Shown here: in pieces, positions 51,415-60,530 of the stretch
Layout: each line of letters opens with the position of its first letter
How positions within the stretch are numbered: position 1 is the first letter of the stretch
Source: an uncultured Collinsella sp.
GTDB taxonomy: Bacteria; Actinomycetota; Coriobacteriia; Coriobacteriales; Coriobacteriaceae
Assembly: GCA_900538305.1 (NCBI GenBank)
Contig: UPXY01000009.1
Span: 1-64,000 of the forward strand
DNA: 64,000 bases
Direction: 5' to 3'
Translations under genes and position numbers: made by a program
Notes under the pieces: generated by a model
The model's database searches: none
Seen by the model: only the letters and a program-made list of their open reading frames with translations
Told to the model about the DNA's origin: nothing

Positions 51415-52714
51415 CGACTTTGCGAAGTTCCTATCGGACATAGAGCCGAGCAGCTCGACCGTCAGAGAGATCAGCACTGCCCAGAAGTCCCTGAGAGACT
51501 ACCTTTCCTCCCACGGGGAGTACTCCGGCCGCTACCAGTCCAGCTATCTCTCCGGGTCCTACGCAAAGCACACCGCCATCAGGCCCGCCAAGGGCGATGG
51601 GAACCGGGATGTGGACATCGTCGTGGAGACTGGCCACTCGACAGGTGACGACCCTGCTGACGTCCTCGAGGAGCTTCGGAGCGCACTCGCTGACGCCAGC
51701 AAGTACTCAACGGCACGAACGCAGACCCATTCCGTTGGCATCCAGCTCTCAAAGCTCGACATCGATGTCGTCCCACTCGCCAAGGAGGGCGAGAGTTGGT
51801 ATATCGGAGATGCCGAGACGGGCGAATGGAACCGAACGAACCCAAAGGGTCACAAAGAGTGGTCGACAGAGGTCAACGGAGCGCACGACGGGAAGTATAA
51901 GCCAGTCGTGAAGATTCTAAAGTGGTGGAGACGGGAGCACTGCCCCGAGGGGTCGAGGTGGCCCAAGGGCATCACCCTAGAGAAGATGGTCTCCGACAAT
52001 TTCCCTGAGGAGACGGGGCCCTACGGTGACCTCGTCGCAAGCGTTTGCCGCTCGATGCACGACCGATACTCCGACGACCTCGCCTCCGGGGTCGTGCCGT
52101 TCGTCGATGATCCCGTCCTTCCCGGCAACGACCTCGCCGCGCGCTACTCCATCGAGGACTTCAGAGAGTTCGATAGCGAGCTCGTCTCCGCAATAGCGCT
52201 CCTGGATGAGAGCGGGTCCACCAACGAGGTCTGGAGGAAGATCCTCGGGGAGCGCTTCCCCACCGGTTTATCCAAGGCGGAGCTCTCCCTTCCCGCGAGC
52301 GTCTATCTCCCAACTCAGCGCGCCCTGGCGGTGGGCTGGCGCGAGCGACTTCCCTACGTCGTGAAGGCGAAGGGCTTCGGAATTCAAGTTTACGCAGAGG
52401 TCGAAACCAAGGATGGCAAGAGGTTCACCATCCGTAACAACGATCGCACGATCCCGAAAGGCTGCACGGTTGTCTACCATGCGCTCAGAAGCCCAAACTT
52501 ACGCAACTGCTCCATACGGTGGCAAATCGTCAACACCGGAACCGAGGCAATCTCCGCGAACTGCAGGCGCGGTGAGATCGCGGCGTCAAACGAGAGCAAC
52601 GGATCTCGTCGAGAGACGACTGCATACACAGGGCGGCATTACATTCAGTGTTTTGCGATTCGCAACGGTGTATGCATCGCTCGGAGCAAGGAGTTTTTCA
52701 TTAATGTCAGCTGA
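51401..52714 (+). CDS. CD-NTase (SMODS) with AGS-C-like sensor domain
   Basis: CD-NTases make cyclic nucleotide signals in CBASS-type phage defence. The 437-residue protein has the catalytic pattern GSYAKHTAIRP (GS at 52-53), RDVDIVV (Asp70, Asp72) and LDIDVVP (Asp122). The C-terminal 130 residues, with IRWQIVNTGTEA and ETTAYTGRHYIQCF, look like the AGS-C sensor domain described for adenylyl cyclase and SMODS proteins. It overlaps the DUF6602-like gene by 14 bases. No standard CBASS effector with SAVED or a 4-TM domain is next to it. Confidence 0.8.
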   Translation: MSVSDDFAKFLSDIEPSSSTVREISTAQKSLRDYLSSHGEYSGRYQSSYLSGSYAKHTAIRPAKGDGNRDVDIVVETGHSTGDDPADVLEELRSALADASKYSTARTQTHSVGIQLSKLDIDVVPLAKEGESWYIGDAETGEWNRTNPKGHKEWSTEVNGAHDGKYKPVVKILKWWRREHCPEGSRWPKGITLEKMVSDNFPEETGPYGDLVASVCRSMHDRYSDDLASGVVPFVDDPVLPGNDLAARYSIEDFREFDSELVSAIALLDESGSTNEVWRKILGERFPTGLSKAELSLPASVYLPTQRALAVGWRERLPYVVKAKGFGIQVYAEVETKDGKRFTIRNNDRTIPKGCTVVYHALRSPNLRNCSIRWQIVNTGTEAISANCRRGEIAASNESNGSRRETTAYTGRHYIQCFAIRNGVCIARSKEFFINVS

Positions 52715-52998
52715 TGCTTCCCCAATCTCTCATCGGGGAACAAATAATAGATTGCTGTAGCGGTTTCTCTCTTGGTCGCCCCGGCTGTAGGCGAAATAGG
52801 ACAAGGCGAAAACTAGATTCGGTTGTTCCGGTGCCATCTATCGTGTCAGTAATGTGCCTTAGCATTGTTGCTTATAATCGGGGGCGGCTATCGCGATGTC
52901 GATTTTATCAGTTCGATTTTCGCATTCGCTTAGTGTATGTTGTCTTCTTGCAATGGTTTTCGGCTCCATTGTGGAGACTATTTCGGTGGTGGGGGCCA

Positions 52999-55185
52999 AT
53001 GAATCCAGATCATCCTATTGAATCGTGTTCTGATGATATTCTTGGAAGGAAGCCGATCGCCCGGCGCATCGCGAGGCAGCTACTGTCTGCTCCCAGAGAC
53101 CATTCAATTGTATTCGGTCTTTACGGACCTTGGGGATCAGGAAAAACCTCTCTGCTTAATATGATTGCTGAAGAGATGGAGACGGCCGAGAACCCACCGG
53201 TTGTAGTTAGGTTTAATCCTTGGAACTATCCTTCGTCGGACAATCTCATCACGCCGTTCCTGGCGCTGATTTCAGAAACACTTCAGCGCAGTCCGAGAAG
53301 TTGCTTGGCGACAAAAACTATGAGGTCGCTTACCAAGACGCTAAAGAGATATTCTGATGTGCTCGCGTCAACCGCTGATGCATTTAAATGGGTGCCCGGA
53401 CTGAACATCCTTGCCGTAGTTTTTCGAGCGCTCGGAAAAATGGACACCATGACCGCCTCGCCCGATCGGTTGAAGAGCCGCCTCTCTAAGTTGCTCATTG
53501 ATTCAAATACTCGAGTGCTTGTGATAATTGACGATCTTGACCGCCTTTCGAGTTCGGCGGTTCGCTCGGTATTTCAGCTGGTTGCAGCCGAGGCCGATTT
53601 TCCGGGCGTTAATTACATACTTATGTACGACTTGAATAACGTGATTAAAGCTCTGAAAGAGGTTCAAGGTTGTGATGGGGAACAATATCTCGAGAAAATT
53701 GTGCAAGTTCCTATTGAGCTTCACGGACCAAGCGGCGGTCTTCTTACGGAGATATTCGCTCAAGAACTCAATGAGTTTTTCGCTATACATGAACTTGATG
53801 ACGAAGAGATGAATGATATTGAGCGTTGTTTGATGGTAGTTGCGAGAGGCTTCAAGAACGTTCGTGACCTACGTCGCCTAATGAATGTTTATGAAGTTGA
53901 TTTTGCTGAAGCGAATAACAAGGTTGCTCCAGCTGATTTGCTTGCCATGTCGGCTCTCCGTTTGCTTGTCCCGAGAATTGTTCCGTGGGTAAACGCTCGT
54001 AGGAGCGTGCTCGCTGGTGGAGTAAGAGGAGGATACGAATACAATGAGGCAGAAAAAACCAGGATCACGTTTATGACGGAGATTCGGGAGATGCTCAATG
54101 GGGACGACAGGGGTGCCAAGTATGTATTCGAATTGCTTTGTGAGATGTTCCCACGTTTTGCTAATTCGTGCGGCATTCGGGTGGTTGGCATATCTGAAGC
54201 GCTGCTAAAGATAAATAGAAGGATTGCTTGCCCAGAGATTCTCGATCGATATTTATCCGGAGCGCTTGAATCCTACACCTTCCCTCGGGAGGATGCCATG
54301 CGTCTTGTGCGGACGGGTTTTGCTGATGAGCTTGAAGCATTCTTTTCTCAGGCTGAGGCGGGCGTTGCATCAACGGTTCTGTCTGCTGCCGTTGAGATTT
54401 CTGCTGACTTGGATAGCTGCCAAGTTGAGAACATTACAAGAGCGCTTTTGCGCTCGTCCATCGGCGCAGAAAGTGATTCAACGTTTCATGGCTTGTTGAG
54501 CATATTCAAAACCTCGCTAGAGCGCTTGCTTTACGTGTTGGGTAAGGAAGCGGCAAGTCGAGTGGTTTCCGAGGAAACTGCGAATATGAGTTTCAAGAGG
54601 TGCGCCGCTCTTGCAGTTTTTATAAATGGACAAGAACTTGCTTATGCACGGCTTGCCGGGAAGAACGAAATACCAGACGATCAGCTCATTTCTCTGGACT
54701 GTCTTCTTGATATTGAAGACGCTATCAAGGACTCCTTAAGTAAGCGTAAGCCAGCGCCATATGACCTCTCATACACCGGCGCTCAAACGCTGCTTTATCT
54801 TTGGAATTGCTTCGATAATGAGAGTTATGAGCGCCTTGTAACGAACGGAGTATTGAAAGAACCTCTCGGATATGTCATATATGCGACATTCAGTCTTGGA
54901 AGACATATAAATAAAGAAGAGCGAGGTTGGATCTTTCCCATAGACGTTTCAAGCGATATAGATTTCCAAAAAGTATATTCTTGTATAGATGAAGCAATTA
55001 GATCTGAGGATTACTGGAAATTGCCCGTTGGCTCCCAGAGACTCATTGCCGCTTTGCGCATATGTGCAGAGAAGATCATGAGCGGGGCGAATCATCTTAA
55101 CGCTACGGCAAGCATGACCGAGGTTGACAAACTCCTTCGGAGCTGGGAAGTGCGATACGCTCCGCGTTCTGCGGTGCGCTCGTAG
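52999..55185 (+). CDS. KAP-family P-loop NTPase
   Basis: The 728-residue protein starts with a KAP NTPase domain: Walker A YGPWGSGKTSLL (residues about 42-53), RFNPWNYP after it, and Walker B VIIDDLDRLSS (about 174-184), with ARGFKNVRDLRRLMN as the sensor region. The C-terminal 350 residues are helical and unknown. KAP NTPases are common in defence islands; membrane inserts seen in many are not obvious here. ATG 52999 follows GGTGGTGGGGG. GC is much lower than in the CD-NTase gene, so the two may have separate origins. Confidence 0.78.
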   Translation: MNPDHPIESCSDDILGRKPIARRIARQLLSAPRDHSIVFGLYGPWGSGKTSLLNMIAEEMETAENPPVVVRFNPWNYPSSDNLITPFLALISETLQRSPRSCLATKTMRSLTKTLKRYSDVLASTADAFKWVPGLNILAVVFRALGKMDTMTASPDRLKSRLSKLLIDSNTRVLVIIDDLDRLSSSAVRSVFQLVAAEADFPGVNYILMYDLNNVIKALKEVQGCDGEQYLEKIVQVPIELHGPSGGLLTEIFAQELNEFFAIHELDDEEMNDIERCLMVVARGFKNVRDLRRLMNVYEVDFAEANNKVAPADLLAMSALRLLVPRIVPWVNARRSVLAGGVRGGYEYNEAEKTRITFMTEIREMLNGDDRGAKYVFELLCEMFPRFANSCGIRVVGISEALLKINRRIACPEILDRYLSGALESYTFPREDAMRLVRTGFADELEAFFSQAEAGVASTVLSAAVEISADLDSCQVENITRALLRSSIGAESDSTFHGLLSIFKTSLERLLYVLGKEAASRVVSEETANMSFKRCAALAVFINGQELAYARLAGKNEIPDDQLISLDCLLDIEDAIKDSLSKRKPAPYDLSYTGAQTLLYLWNCFDNESYERLVTNGVLKEPLGYVIYATFSLGRHINKEERGWIFPIDVSSDIDFQKVYSCIDEAIRSEDYWKLPVGSQRLIAALRICAEKIMSGANHLNATASMTEVDKLLRSWEVRYAPRSAVRS

Positions 55186-55406
55186 CGTTTGGTGCCTACG
55201 AGGTCGACTGCTTCCTCTTTGAGCAGGACACACAACTTGTCTGCTACAGTTTTCCCGACGCGTTCGCGCGGGTCAATCACCTATGAATTCGAGACCAAGA
55301 CGTTCAATTACGACTGAGGCATCAAGCTGTTCGCGGGCGTCATGAACGTAGAGGGAGCTGCCGCCCGCCAGTCACCTCCAAACGCCCTCATTCGTCCCCG
55401 GCCGGC

Positions 55407-56756
55407 TCACCCCCCCTGATAACCCGGCTTCGGTGTCCACGTCTTGCGGTAATACCTGTTCGCAGAGTCGACAAAGCCTCTCACGCCCTTGAGGTCTTCA
55501 TCGTCGTTGCCCCAGCACGATTTTACGTGAGTCCTGCTCCGAGGGAATTCCTCGTAGAGCCTTCGCGTGTAAATTGCTCTGAGGATGATGTCTTCAGTAA
55601 CCCGTTCCACGGCGAAGTTTTCGATAAGATCGGTCTCCATATCCACGCAGATATATCTGTCCGAGTGTTTCGGCTTTCCAATTACAGTGCAACGCTGTGC
55701 GCCCAGGCCGAAATATCCGTCAACGACATAGACTTTCTGTCCGGCCTTGAAATACCTCGTGCCAAACACTTCGACCTTGCGCTCGCCAATACGGTGTCGC
55801 TGCACGATAGTCCCCGTGGCACACCACGCCCAGTCGGGATAGTCGTAGCCGTGTTTGATCTCGCGTGCAAGGTTCTGGAGAAACTCCGCCGGGTCGGCGC
55901 CTTCTGGAAGCGGAGAGAATTGTCCCTCGCGGCGCGAGAGCACCCACCAGCGTCCATTGGTGTCGAGCGCATAGTCAACCGAGCAGAACATATCCATGTC
56001 GGGGGATATGGCTGTTACGCCTTCCGGTGGCGCACTTATGCACAGCTTCTGCGCCGCACGCGTCTTGGGGCAGAGGTAGAAGAGCCTGTCGAGGTAGAAA
56101 TACGCTCTCCATTCGACGGAGACGCTCTTTTCAATCGCGATGTCCACGTACTGCTCGAACCAAAGGGGTGCTTTGCGGTATGTGCCGGTGTACGTGTCGA
56201 CTTCTGAGCCAAGCGCCTCAGCGATAATTTCGTCTGCCTCGTATGTCCCGAGGCTCTCGCGGAACACCCGGGGTGACCCGTCAGGGTTTCTTAGGATTTG
56301 ACCTGATGGAAACTTGAGGACGGCGGGAAGGATACTTTCTGGCGTTAGGCTAATCGGTGTCCAGCGATGTTTTTTGTTGCGCGTGAGAAAACGGTGGTAT
56401 GGCTGGACGCGTTCAGGCTCGAGCGTTTCGATGCTACGCTCTCCGAATCCATAGAAAAGTGCGTACGGGTACCCGCCGAACACGGCGAGCTCGTAGCCGT
56501 TGCGTTTGAGCGCGTGCCGCAGCTCCTCGAGCTTGCTGTAAGCCAATTCGCGCGTTCTGATAAAGCAGTACATGCGCTTCACCGGCGCAGGTCGATCGAC
56601 CTGAAGTTTGTCCCCGTTTGCGATCTGCGCAAGGTTTGCCAGGACGGGAAAGAAAAACGGTATGGAAAGGCAGGCGGCATACTCATTGGAAAACGCTTTG
56701 TAGGGACGTTCGAGGGCTTCGTCTTCTGCCTCGAATATGGCGGCAATCCTCTCCAT
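55407..56756 (-). CDS. ATP-grasp-like protein with C-terminal SH3-like domain
   Basis: The 449-residue protein has an unknown N-terminal 190 residues. A region (about 190-320) follows that resembles the R2K clade of ATP-grasp ligases: SVEWRAYFYLDRLF, DMFCSVDYALDTNGRWWVLSRREGQFSPLPEG. The last 110 residues include GQKVYVVDGYFGLGAQRCTVIGKPK, an SH3/KOW-like barrel. ATP-grasp enzymes join amino acids to peptides or proteins; the substrate here is unknown. AAGGGG precedes the ATG. It points towards the KAP gene, not into McrB. Confidence 0.55.
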   Translation of the reverse strand: MERIAAIFEAEDEALERPYKAFSNEYAACLSIPFFFPVLANLAQIANGDKLQVDRPAPVKRMYCFIRTRELAYSKLEELRHALKRNGYELAVFGGYPYALFYGFGERSIETLEPERVQPYHRFLTRNKKHRWTPISLTPESILPAVLKFPSGQILRNPDGSPRVFRESLGTYEADEIIAEALGSEVDTYTGTYRKAPLWFEQYVDIAIEKSVSVEWRAYFYLDRLFYLCPKTRAAQKLCISAPPEGVTAISPDMDMFCSVDYALDTNGRWWVLSRREGQFSPLPEGADPAEFLQNLAREIKHGYDYPDWAWCATGTIVQRHRIGERKVEVFGTRYFKAGQKVYVVDGYFGLGAQRCTVIGKPKHSDRYICVDMETDLIENFAVERVTEDIILRAIYTRRLYEEFPRSRTHVKSCWGNDDEDLKGVRGFVDSANRYYRKTWTPKPGYQGG

Positions 56757-57028
56757 CTGCTACCCCTTAGAAAGAGGGGCCGTGCACGCGCACGACCCCA
56801 AAAAAGAGCCGGCTCCATCGAGCCCGGTCCCGTGGACCGCAAGTATTGTGTCCCGCATCGATTTTGTTCGAGACGCGACGCTATGCACAATCATACCTCG
56901 GGAAAGTGTGCGTGAGCGCGTCGCTGGAGGCAGATTTCACCGCTTGCCGTTTTGCCCATGGCTAATCGGCCTGTTTCAACCGTGCGCTAGAATAGCCTTG
57001 TCAGTTGTCTCGCCTTCAGGAGGGCTAT

Positions 57029-59029
57029 ATGCCTCAGACGCAGTTTTCTTGGATGCCGGCATATGCCGCAATCGCACAAGGCATGTACGGCATGCGCAAC
57101 GATAGGTCTCGATTGCTGAAGTTGTTCAAATCCATCTTTAGCGGCGAGGGCGGACTTACGTTTCCCATGGATACTGAGGCTGAAGGGCTTGTCACCATTG
57201 ATCCGTTTACATTCTTTGCGACTTTCAATCGCGGTGTCAGCCCGGAAAAGAGAAATCGCATCGTTCGCCTGGCGCTTGATGGGCTCGGCCGTCAAGACGT
57301 CGCCACGCCAACGGATTACGAGGGGCTGCCCGTAGTAAATAACATGAGGAGCTGGTTTTTTGGCGGCAAGCAAGATAGAGGAGCGCATGATATCGACAAC
57401 CTGTGGGAGCTCTTCTGCGCTGCAATGGAATTGGCCACTAACCCCGCCGGCGTGCAGCAGCGCCTCCAAATGGCTCATGCGTTCGATGCGGTTCGTTCCC
57501 AAATCTGCATAAAGTGGAACATCACTATCGGTTTGTTTTGGGTGCTTCCCAATATCTATATGCCTATGGATGCACATAGTAGAGGCTATCTCGCAGATGT
57601 TCTTGGCATTAAGGTTAAGGGCGCGAACCTGCCTGCTGGCGAGGAATACCTTGTCATCATGGACGCTATTCGTGCTGCAACAGATAAGCCGTTTTACGAG
57701 CTTTCGGCAGATGCCTACGAATGGAAGCCAGAGCCGAAAACACCGTGGGGATGGCATCCAAACCTTAAGGAATACAACCCGGGCATCGACCAAGATACGT
57801 GGGACCAGCTGCTCGATGACTCCTTGATTTTCAACCCGCAAGCCCAAGCCTTGCTTCGTCGGATGATGGATGCAGGCGGAAAGGCAACTTGTACTCAGCT
57901 TGCTCAAACGTATGGTGAGAGCATGAGTTATTACCAGAGCGCTGGTACTAACATGGCGATGAAGGTCGCCAAGGCTCTCGATTGTCCTCTGTGGCAGGGT
58001 AAGTACTGGCCAATTCTGTTCTATGGCAAGAATACTTCAAAGGATGATGCTGGCTCATTCTTGTGGATGATTCGCCCCGAACTCGCCGAAGCGCTGAAGT
58101 CTCGCGACCTGAGCGACGTGCCGTTGTATGCGGAGCCGGACGGGGAAGCAGCCTCCCAGACCTCGGCCAAGAAGCCCTACGACGACGCTCAATTCCTCCA
58201 GGACGTTTTCGTCTCCAAATCCGATCTCGCTGCCATGAAAGGCCTGCTCGAGCGCAAGAAGAACCTTATTCTGCAGGGTGCGCCCGGCACGGGTAAGACC
58301 TACGCCGCCAAGCGATTGGCGTATGCCATGATGGGTGAGGAAGACAGCTCACGCGTTGGCTTCGTGCAATTCCACCAGTCATATACTTACGAGGATTTCG
58401 TTATTGGCTATCGCCCCAACGGTGAAGGTGGCTTCGACATCCAGCCCGGTATATTCGCCGACTACTGCGCACGTGCGGCGCGTGATAGCGGGCGCCGCTA
58501 TTTCTTTATCATCGACGAGATCAACCGTGCCAACATCTCCAAGGTGTTCGGCGAACTGCTTATGCTTATCGAGGCGGATCATCGCGGGGATTCCATTGAG
58601 CTTTCCATCGACCGCCGTCGGCTTACGGTGCCAGAGAACCTGTTCATCATCGGCATGATGAACACGGCAGACCGCGGGCTCGCGCTCATCGACTATGCCC
58701 TTCGTCGTCGCTTCGCGTTCTTCGACATGAAGCCCGCGCTCGATGCGCCTGGCTTCCTGGCCATGCTGCAGGATACCGGTAATGAAAAGCTTGGCGCGCT
58801 GGTCGACACGGTTCGCGAGATCAACAAGGAGATTGAAAAGGATCCCGCTCTTGGCCAAGGCTTCTGCATTGGGCACAGCTACTTCTGCATGCAACAAGGC
58901 GTGACAGACGAGGACGTTCACGGAATCGCTCGTTTCGAGATCGAGCCGCTCATCGCCGAGTACTGGTTCGATGATCAGCAGAAGGTTCGCAAGCTTACCG
59001 ATAAGCTCGAGAGCGTGTTTAACGCATGA
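57029..59029 (+). CDS. mcrB: McrB-like GTPase subunit of a methylation-dependent restriction system
   Basis: McrB is an AAA+ GTPase that assembles on modified DNA and drives McrC cleavage. The 666-residue protein has a long N-terminal region (1 to about 390) with no DUF3578-type domain that I can recognise, which should read the DNA modification. The AAA+ part follows: Walker A GAPGTGKT (about 417-424), FFIIDEINRAN, and the McrB signature MNTADR (about 543). AGGAGGG precedes ATG 57029. It overlaps mcrC by four bases. Confidence 0.88.
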   Translation: MPQTQFSWMPAYAAIAQGMYGMRNDRSRLLKLFKSIFSGEGGLTFPMDTEAEGLVTIDPFTFFATFNRGVSPEKRNRIVRLALDGLGRQDVATPTDYEGLPVVNNMRSWFFGGKQDRGAHDIDNLWELFCAAMELATNPAGVQQRLQMAHAFDAVRSQICIKWNITIGLFWVLPNIYMPMDAHSRGYLADVLGIKVKGANLPAGEEYLVIMDAIRAATDKPFYELSADAYEWKPEPKTPWGWHPNLKEYNPGIDQDTWDQLLDDSLIFNPQAQALLRRMMDAGGKATCTQLAQTYGESMSYYQSAGTNMAMKVAKALDCPLWQGKYWPILFYGKNTSKDDAGSFLWMIRPELAEALKSRDLSDVPLYAEPDGEAASQTSAKKPYDDAQFLQDVFVSKSDLAAMKGLLERKKNLILQGAPGTGKTYAAKRLAYAMMGEEDSSRVGFVQFHQSYTYEDFVIGYRPNGEGGFDIQPGIFADYCARAARDSGRRYFFIIDEINRANISKVFGELLMLIEADHRGDSIELSIDRRRLTVPENLFIIGMMNTADRGLALIDYALRRRFAFFDMKPALDAPGFLAMLQDTGNEKLGALVDTVREINKEIEKDPALGQGFCIGHSYFCMQQGVTDEDVHGIARFEIEPLIAEYWFDDQQKVRKLTDKLESVFNA

Positions 59030-60069
59030 GCTGCGCCGAAGACACAGTCGTCATCAAGAACATCTACTACATGATGGCGTATGCCTTCAAAGCGATAGAC
59101 ATTGCCGATTTCAAGCGGTTGGAAGTCGAGTCTTTCGGCAACGTGCTCGACCTGCTGGCGGCTATTCTTGCGGCTGGTCTGGATGCCCAGCGGCGTCGTG
59201 GGTTCGAACGCGAATATCAGCCACGCGAAGAAGACCTCATGCGCATGAGGGGACGTATCGATATTGCCGATACAATGCGGCTCCGCATGCGTCAGCGTCA
59301 GAACCTGCACTGCGTTTTCGATGAGCGCACCGAGGATACGTATAAGAACCAGGTGCTTAAGACGACTGCGCTCTATCTTCTCCGTACGCCGGAGGTGGAT
59401 GCCCAGCGCAAGCGCGACCTTAAGCGCTCGCTGGTGCTCATGCAGGACGTATCTCTGCTTGATCCGCAGCGCATCGCCTGGGGGTCAATGAGGTACCACC
59501 GCAACAATCGGTCGTATCAGATCCTGATGAACGTCTGCTACCTGGCGTTGCACGAGCTGCTGCTCAGGGACGAGCGGGGAGAGGTGCGGCTTGCCGACGT
59601 CTTGAGCGGCGACTCCCTGCATCGGTTGTACGAGAAATTCATCCTTGAGTACTACCGCAAGCACTGGAGCTGGCTGCATCCTGCGGCGCGAGAGATCGAC
59701 CACGGGATAGGCGATTCAGCACCGGATTTTCTGCCGCGTATGCTCACGGACGTGACGCTGGCCAACGGAGACAAGTGCCTCATCATCGACGCCAAATGCT
59801 ACGGAACGATTCTGGGCACCCACTACGACAAGGAGATTCTCTCACCGGCGAATCTGAACCAGATCTTATCGTATGTCATGCATGCGGCGAACGCGTTTGA
59901 CGGCGAAGTCTCGGGCATGCTGCTCTATGCGAAGACGGAGGGCACGGAACTCGAGAGCGAGAGCTGGCTGGAGCTGGGTCATACCTACCATGTGCGAACG
60001 CTCGACTTGAACCAGGACTTTGCTGGCATCGCCGCTCAGCTCGATGCGATTGCGGGACTGGTGGGTTAA
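59026..60069 (+). CDS. mcrC: McrC-like nuclease subunit
   Basis: McrC supplies the nuclease and stimulates McrB GTPase. The 347-residue protein has the usual IYYMMAYAFK start and RGRIDI, and a C-terminal PD-(D/E)xK site seen as APDFLPRMLTDV and CLIIDAKCY. The start ATG overlaps the McrB stop (ATGA), so translation is coupled. Confidence 0.9.
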   Translation: MSCAEDTVVIKNIYYMMAYAFKAIDIADFKRLEVESFGNVLDLLAAILAAGLDAQRRRGFEREYQPREEDLMRMRGRIDIADTMRLRMRQRQNLHCVFDERTEDTYKNQVLKTTALYLLRTPEVDAQRKRDLKRSLVLMQDVSLLDPQRIAWGSMRYHRNNRSYQILMNVCYLALHELLLRDERGEVRLADVLSGDSLHRLYEKFILEYYRKHWSWLHPAAREIDHGIGDSAPDFLPRMLTDVTLANGDKCLIIDAKCYGTILGTHYDKEILSPANLNQILSYVMHAANAFDGEVSGMLLYAKTEGTELESESWLELGHTYHVRTLDLNQDFAGIAAQLDAIAGLVG

Positions 60070-60080
60070 GGCTGGGCTTC

Positions 60081-60127
60081 AAAACCCCTCTCAAATCCGG
60101 AATGCACTCCGGGCTTGAGAGGGTTTT
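60081..60127. terminator. Bidirectional terminator after mcrC
   Basis: AAAACCCCTCTCAA pairs with TTGAGAGGGTTTT, with an inner TCCGG/CCGGG stem. T-runs flank it in both directions, so it serves mcrC and the convergent small gene at 60153. Confidence 0.8.
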
Positions 60128-60152
60128 GCAAACAGGATGAACCGCACTTCCC

Positions 60153-60479
60153 CTACCTATACATCACCAGCGTATGAAACCCCTCCATGCTGCCGGTGAG
60201 TTCCTGGCCTTGGATCGAATTGAACTTTACGTCCAAGATTTCATAGCCGTCGTCTTGCATGGCGCTGACAATCGCGTCGATTTGCCCGGTGTACTTGTTC
60301 TCGCACTCGAACGTTTGGTTCAGGAACTTCGAGAAGCTGTTCAGCATCACGACGTGTACCTTGCCGTCTTTGGGCGCGAGGCTTGCGCGCACGGTCTCGG
60401 CGTATTGGAACACGCCGTCGTTCCGGTACTGCTGCGCCTTGTTTTCGAGCTTTTCCTCACGCGAGCCGAAGATTCCCAT
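60153..60479 (-). CDS. Conserved-looking small protein, unknown function
   Basis: The 108-residue product begins MGIFGSREEKLENKAQQYRNDGVF and has an amphipathic helix followed by alternating strands (GKVHVVMLNSFSKFLN, YEILDVKFNSIQG). No signal peptide or metal motif is visible. GAAAGGACGC precedes the ATG. I do not recognise the family; it looks like a normal cytoplasmic protein. Confidence 0.6.
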   Translation of the reverse strand: MGIFGSREEKLENKAQQYRNDGVFQYAETVRASLAPKDGKVHVVMLNSFSKFLNQTFECENKYTGQIDAIVSAMQDDGYEILDVKFNSIQGQELTGSMEGFHTLVMYR

Positions 60480-60530
60480 GATGCGTCCTTTCGAAATCGG
60501 CTGGGGATTGCCAATGCACCCCCACAGCGC

